Of a stretch of DNA of 10,273 nucleotides, positions 6,833 to 10,273 are shown in pieces. Under the pieces are notes generated by a model, which did no database searches, was not told the DNA's origin, and worked only from the letters and a program-made list of their open reading frames with translations. A program made the translations under genes and the position numbers. Every line of letters starts with the position of its first letter. The stretch's first letter is position 1. The DNA comes from Alphaproteobacteria bacterium (GTDB lineage Bacteria; Pseudomonadota; Alphaproteobacteria; UBA8366). The stretch is taken from assembly GCA_029861675.1 (NCBI GenBank), contig JAOTYV010000166.1:1-10273 (forward strand), in the 5' to 3' direction.

Positions 6833-8101
6833 TCAGTGACGCCGGAGCCCGGTTCGCCGCCCGACCAGCCGGCCGGCCAGCGCGGTCACGATAATCAAGA
6901 GCATGAACACGGCGGCCCCGATGAACACGCCCTCGGGCCGGCCGTGATCCATCAGCCAGCCGAACAGCAACGGTGCGAGGCTGGCGCCGACGGCCATGCC
7001 GACCGAAAGAAATCCAAACGTCTTGCCCATCTCGCCGGGCGGGGTGATCGCCCGCACCATCATATCCCGCGCCGGCTGCACCGTGCCGAAAGCGAGTCCG
7101 GACACGGCCATCGCCGCGACCAGGGCCACCGGCGGCAGATCGAAGAAGACCGGCAAGACGATCGCGCCCGCCGCGACAAGCAGAAAGACCGTTGCCACCA
7201 TGTCGTGCCGGCCGAAGCGGTCGGCGAGGAAACCGCCCAGAAGGACGCCGAGCGCGCTGGCGAACAAGAACCCGGTCAGCGCCGCGTTGGCGACCACGTA
7301 GCCGGTGCCGCGCAGGTCGATCAACGCGTTGATGGTGAAGACGTACACGCCACTGGTCGTGAAAGTGATCACGCAGAACAGCAGAAAGAAAATCAGCATC
7401 GCCGGTGTCAGCAGCAGCGACCAGCCGGTCTTGACCCCCTGCGCGGCTGACCCATCGGCCGGCGGCATCCGGGCGGCGCCCCGCCGTCCGGGCGACGCCT
7501 GGGCCAGCGCGCCGCTGGAGAGCGCAACCGCCAGCAGCACCGCGAGCCCCACCGCACCAGTGACGATCAGGGCGATCCGCCAGTTCCAGAACGCCGCCAA
7601 CATACCCATCGTGAGCGGCGCGATGCTGCCACCCAAAAATCCCGAAAACGTATGAATACCGAAGGCGCGGCCGACCCGCTTTTCATCGACCGCCCCCGAC
7701 ATGATGGCGTAGTCCGCCGGATGGAACACGCTGTTACCGATCCCCGCCAGCACCGCGAGCAGCAAGAGGAAACCGTACACATCGACAAAGCCGATCAGCA
7801 GGATGGCCAGCGCGTTGACCCCGAAACCGAGCAACAGCGGCAAGCGCGCCCCGAACCGATCGACGAGAAAACCGACCGGCGCCTGGATCAGCCCGCCGAT
7901 CAGATTGTACGCCGTCGCCGCGAGGCCGAGCGCGACATAGCTGACCTGGAATTCCTGCTGGATGAAGATGAACAGCGGCGGCAGGCACAACAGATAGAAG
8001 TGGCTGAAGAAATGGCCCGCCGACACCAGCGCGACCACCCGGGCATCGCCCCGCTGAACCGGCGGCGCCGACCCCGCGATCACCTCATCCGTCGGTGGCA
8101 T
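6833..8101 (-). CDS. MFS transporter, fosmidomycin-resistance/CynX-like branch
   Basis: This 422-residue inner-membrane protein shows about 12 hydrophobic segments in two halves, joined by a polar loop rich in Ala, Pro and Arg near residues 200-225. The MFS motif A appears twice: [10 protein letters not shown] at 77-86 and [12 protein letters not shown] at 289-300. The first helix carries GHFFSHFY at 29-36, and [14 protein letters not shown] sits at 120-133; both are typical of the fosmidomycin-resistance-like MFS group. A proton-driven efflux role for a small molecule is therefore likely, but the substrate cannot be read from sequence. The ATG at 8101 overlaps the end of the DUF1289 gene by 17 bases. 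The frame stays open for 99 codons further upstream, but that part translates to Arg/Ser-rich sequence antisense-like in character and lies within DUF1289 and AraC coding DNA. No good Shine-Dalgarno is seen, so translation may depend on coupling. Confidence 0.92.
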   Translation of the reverse strand: MPPTDEVIAGSAPPVQRGDARVVALVSAGHFFSHFYLLCLPPLFIFIQQEFQVSYVALGLAATAYNLIGGLIQAPVGFLVDRFGARLPLLLGFGVNALAILLIGFVDVYGFLLLLAVLAGIGNSVFHPADYAIMSGAVDEKRVGRAFGIHTFSGFLGGSIAPLTMGMLAAFWNWRIALIVTGAVGLAVLLAVALSSGALAQASPGRRGAARMPPADGSAAQGVKTGWSLLLTPAMLIFFLLFCVITFTTSGVYVFTINALIDLRGTGYVVANAALTGFLFASALGVLLGGFLADRFGRHDMVATVFLLVAAGAIVLPVFFDLPPVALVAAMAVSGLAFGTVQPARDMMVRAITPPGEMGKTFGFLSVGMAVGASLAPLLFGWLMDHGRPEGVFIGAAVFMLLIIVTALAGRLVGRRTGLRRH

Positions 8102-8312
8102 CGCCTTCGCCCCGCTTTTCGCGCCAGCGGCGCAAATCCTCTTCGCGCCGCCTGTCGAGTTCCGGCAACAATTCCTCGCGGTGGGTCTCGCTGAATTTGC
8201 CCCATTGCGCGATTTCCTTGAGCGTTCGGTAACACCCGAGGCAGAAGCCCGATTTCGGATCGATCTGACAGACCGCGATGCAGGGCGTCGTAGGATAGGG
8301 CGACTTCGCCAT
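8085..8312 (-). CDS. DUF1289 small cysteine-motif protein
   Basis: This 75-residue protein has the DUF1289 pattern: TPCIAVC, then [10 protein letters not shown], giving Cys11, Cys15, Cys24 and Cys27 (C-x3-C-x8-C-x2-C), followed by EIAQW. Four cysteines at this spacing suggest a zinc or iron-sulfur site; members are often annotated as Fe-S proteins, but the function is unknown. The C-terminal third is highly charged (Arg, Glu, Lys) and probably helical. It starts 3 bases after the AraC stop and its end overlaps the MFS start by 17 bases, so the three genes are very likely cotranscribed. No Shine-Dalgarno sequence stands before the ATG, which suggests translation coupled to the regulator gene. 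Confidence 0.88.
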   Translation of the reverse strand: MAKSPYPTTPCIAVCQIDPKSGFCLGCYRTLKEIAQWGKFSETHREELLPELDRRREEDLRRWREKRGEGDATDG

Positions 8313-8315
8313 AGT

Positions 8316-9101
8316 TCAGACCGCCCGCCGGAAATACCGCGTCGGCGCCTCGCCCAGATTGCGCCGGAACATGGCGGTAAAGGCGCTCGGGCTGTCATAT
8401 CCCATATCCATCGCCACCGTGGTCACCGCATCGCCCGCGGCGAGACGCTCCAACGCCCGCAGCAGGCGGAGCTGCTGCCGCCAGGCGCGGAAAGACATAC
8501 CGGTTTCGGCATCGAACAGGCGGGCCAGCGTCCGGCCGCTCGCCCCGGCCTGATGCGCCCAGGTATCGAGCCCGCGCTGATCCGACGGATCCGCCATCAG
8601 ACCGTCCACTACCCGCCGCAGACGCCGGTCCGACGGCATCGGCAGCGCCAACGGCGCCACCGGCAGAATGCGGATCTGATCCAGGATGACGGACATGAGT
8701 CTTTGTTCCGGACTGTTCGGCGGGTAGTCCTGCGCCGCCTCGACGGCGGTCAGGACGAGTTCGCGAAGAAGCGGCGTAACATGCAGCACGCAGACCGAAG
8801 TGGGCAAGCCCGGTCCGGCGTCCGGTTCGACATACAGCGTCCGCATCGCCACCGGGCCGCGCGCCTCGATGCGATGTTCCACGCCGCCGGGCAGCCAGAC
8901 CGCACGATGCGGCGGCACCACGAAGGCGCCGTGCGCCGTGGTCACCGTCATCACGCCTTCGCTGGCATAGACCAGCTGCGCCCGGCGGTGACGGTGCGGT
9001 GGAATGACCTCGCCATCGGACAAATCACGCCGGTAGGCGACGATCCGCTGCGGCAACCCTTCCAGCCGCCCCACTTCCGGGTTCAGATAGTGCGTTGCCA
9101 T
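8316..9101 (-). CDS. AraC-family regulator with N-terminal cupin (NimR/YeaM-like)
   Basis: This 261-residue DNA-binding protein has two parts. Residues about 20-95 form a cupin: PPHRHRRAQLVY at 34-45 with His36 and His38, then VVPPHRAVWLPGGVEHRI at 61-78. Residues about 160-258 form the double helix-turn-helix of AraC/XylS proteins, with LDTWAHQAGASGRTLARLF as the first and AVTTVAMDMGYDSPSAFTAMF as the second, ending in GEAPTRYFRR. The HRH...QLVYASEGVMTV...WLPGG pattern resembles E. coli NimR (YeaM), which controls the adjacent MFS gene nimT; this is similarity by eye. It lies head-to-head with the plus-strand MFS gene and leads the DUF1289/MFS cluster, so both transporters are plausible targets. 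The ligand is unknown. Confidence 0.93.
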   Translation of the reverse strand: MATHYLNPEVGRLEGLPQRIVAYRRDLSDGEVIPPHRHRRAQLVYASEGVMTVTTAHGAFVVPPHRAVWLPGGVEHRIEARGPVAMRTLYVEPDAGPGLPTSVCVLHVTPLLRELVLTAVEAAQDYPPNSPEQRLMSVILDQIRILPVAPLALPMPSDRRLRRVVDGLMADPSDQRGLDTWAHQAGASGRTLARLFDAETGMSFRAWRQQLRLLRALERLAAGDAVTTVAMDMGYDSPSAFTAMFRRNLGEAPTRYFRRAV

Positions 9102-9210
9102 CGATGTCTTGTCCGGTTTGCGATTGTTAATGGCGGATTATCGCAAGACCGCCGCGCCTGTTCCAGGCCAAAATGGAGTCGAATGTGAATGCATTATGGG
9201 GAGACGTGCG
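9102..9210. promoter_or_regulatory. Divergent promoter region with candidate operator between araC-type and MFS genes
   Basis: These 109 bases separate two divergent starts, so promoters for both directions must lie here or in the coding edges. A perfect inverted repeat, TTGCGAT (9118-9124) and ATCGCAA (9140-9146), has its arms 22 bases apart start to start, about two helical turns, as suits a dimeric regulator. It lies 17 bases upstream of the AraC-type ATG, so binding could block that gene (autorepression). Clear -35/-10 pairs were not identified. Confidence 0.5.
9198..9203 (+). promoter_or_regulatory. Ribosome binding site of the plus-strand MFS gene
   Basis: GGGGAG stands 7 bases before the ATG at 9211. 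It fixes the start of the transporter and rules against the overlapping frame that begins at 9189. Confidence 0.65.
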
Positions 9211-10273
9211 ATGACCCGCGACCAGATCAACTTCTTCTTCCTCAATGTCGGGCATTTCTTCGACCATCTTTGCATACTGATATTCGCGACCGTGGCGGCG
9301 CTGCGCCTGACCACGGAGTGGAACATGACCTACGCGGAGCTGATCCCCTATGCGACGCCCGCCTTCGTCGCCTTCGGCGTCTGCGCCATTCCGGCCGGCT
9401 GGATCGCCGACAAATGGAGCCGCGAAGGCATGATGACGATCTTTTTCATCGGCATCGGCGCCAGCACCATCGTGACAGCGCTCGCCACGACGCCGTTGCA
9501 AATCGCCGCCGGGCTGTTGGGGATCGGTGTGTTCGCCGCCATCTACCATCCGGTCGGGCTCGCCATGGTGGTGCATGGCCGCCATAAGACCGGCATGCGG
9601 ATCGCGATCAACGGCGTTTTCGGCAATATGGGGGTGGCCTGTGCCGCCTTGCTGACCGGGTATTTAATCGACACCGCCGGATGGCAGGCCGCCTTTGTCG
9701 TGCCGGGCGCTGTCTCGATCGGCCTGGGCGTTGCCTATGGGCTGTTCGTCTATAGCGGCCGCGCCGACCGCGCCGCCGAAGCCGCCAGTGACGCCGGCGC
9801 CAAAAAAGCGGCGGCCGGCACGCTGGCGATCGACCGGTCCCTGCTGATCCGCACTTTCGCGATCATTTTCTTTTCGACCGCCGTGGGCGGCCTGATTTTC
9901 CAGAGCACGACCTTCGCGCTGCCCAAGGTGTTCGCCGAACGTCTGACCGACATCGCGGGCACGGCAACGCTGGTCGGCAGCTACGCCTTTCTGGTTTTCG
10001 CGCTCGCCGCCTTCGCACAGCTCGTCGTCGGCTACCTTGTCGACAACCATTCGGTCCGCACGGTTTTCGCCTTCGTCGCCGCGCTGCAGGCGGTATTCTT
10101 CGTGGTGATGATGCAGCTTACCGGCGTTTTCGCGCTGGTGATCTCGGTCGCCTTCATGCTGGTGGTCTTCGGGCAGATCCCGATCAATGACGTCCTGGTC
10201 GGCCGGATCGCCCGCAGCGAGTGGCGCGCGCGGGCCTTTTCGTTCCGCTACATCATCACCTTCTCGGTCAGCG
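9211..10273 (+). CDS. MFS transporter, second GHFF-type member (runs off right edge)
   Basis: The first 354 residues of an inner-membrane major facilitator are present; the gene continues past the right edge. Hydrophobic segments alternate with short loops, about ten within the window, with a polar central loop near residues 183-208 rich in Ala, Asp and Lys. Helix 1 carries GHFFDH at 14-19, motif A is represented by IPAGWIADKWSREG at 60-73, and FAAIYHPVGLAMV at 108-120 matches the VFHPAD region of the minus-strand transporter. These shared marks place both in the same broad fosmidomycin-resistance/CynX-like group, though the sequences otherwise differ widely, so they are not recent duplicates. 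Family members are usually about 390-420 residues, so about 40-65 are missing. It is divergent from the AraC-type gene and is the natural target of that regulator. Substrate unknown. Confidence 0.92.
   Translation, partial: MTRDQINFFFLNVGHFFDHLCILIFATVAALRLTTEWNMTYAELIPYATPAFVAFGVCAIPAGWIADKWSREGMMTIFFIGIGASTIVTALATTPLQIAAGLLGIGVFAAIYHPVGLAMVVHGRHKTGMRIAINGVFGNMGVACAALLTGYLIDTAGWQAAFVVPGAVSIGLGVAYGLFVYSGRADRAAEAASDAGAKKAAAGTLAIDRSLLIRTFAIIFFSTAVGGLIFQSTTFALPKVFAERLTDIAGTATLVGSYAFLVFALAAFAQLVVGYLVDNHSVRTVFAFVAALQAVFFVVMMQLTGVFALVISVAFMLVVFGQIPINDVLVGRIARSEWRARAFSFRYIITFSVS

Noticed and set aside
8102..8398. N-terminal extension of the minus-strand MFS transporter by 99 residues
   Set aside because: The extension is Arg/Ser-rich, runs through DUF1289 and the end of the AraC-type gene in another frame, and would make the protein unusually long.
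9189..9587. 132-codon plus-strand frame overlapping the second MFS gene
   Set aside because: It is out of frame with the transporter, is His/Arg-rich, and has no ribosome site, whereas the ATG at 9211 has GGGGAG at a normal distance.

Overview
The window looks like a chromosomal piece of a GC-rich alphaproteobacterium, most likely Rhodospirillales-like. That placement is an inference from base composition, from a DUF3035/BamF-type lipoprotein (a family known mainly from alphaproteobacteria), and from the order ribF-ileS-lspA-DUF3035-M16 peptidase, which I recall as common in that class. No tRNA, rRNA, CRISPR array, insertion sequence or phage feature was seen. No stretch of more than 300 bases lacks a gene.

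Positions 1-6715 hold one long run of minus-strand genes, read from right to left: a MaoC-like hotdog hydratase (start at about 6691), the bifunctional FAD synthetase/riboflavin kinase ribF, isoleucyl-tRNA synthetase ileS, the lipoprotein signal peptidase lspA, a DUF3035/BamF-like outer-membrane lipoprotein, and the first 339 residues of a secreted M16 zinc peptidase that runs off the left edge. ribF, ileS, lspA and the lipoprotein gene are closely spaced (61, 6 and about 26 bases apart) and are probably one operon. It links flavin cofactor synthesis and tRNA charging with envelope lipoprotein maturation; the lipoprotein gene next to lspA encodes a likely LspA substrate. The 114 bases before the peptidase gene could hold a separate promoter.

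Positions 6833-9101 hold a second minus-strand cluster: an AraC-family regulator with an N-terminal cupin, a 75-residue DUF1289 Cys4 protein, and a 12-helix MFS transporter. The first two genes are 3 bases apart and the second and third overlap by 17 bases. A second MFS gene starts at 9211 on the plus strand, divergent from the regulator, and runs off the right edge. Both transporters carry GHFF(S/D)H in the first helix and an HP pair in the fourth, so they look like members of the same fosmidomycin-resistance/CynX-like branch. The 109-base divergent region has a perfect 7-bp inverted repeat that could be the regulator's operator. The layout resembles E. coli NimR (YeaM) controlling NimT (YeaN), so a small drug or anion efflux module is the best reading.

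Most of the window is ordinary core genome. I did not find a clearly new biological system. The points most worth a second look are the AraC/DUF1289/two-MFS module with its candidate operator, a cluster of GCAAT words around a candidate promoter of the MaoC gene, and two start sites where the ribosome binding site contradicts the longest reading frame.
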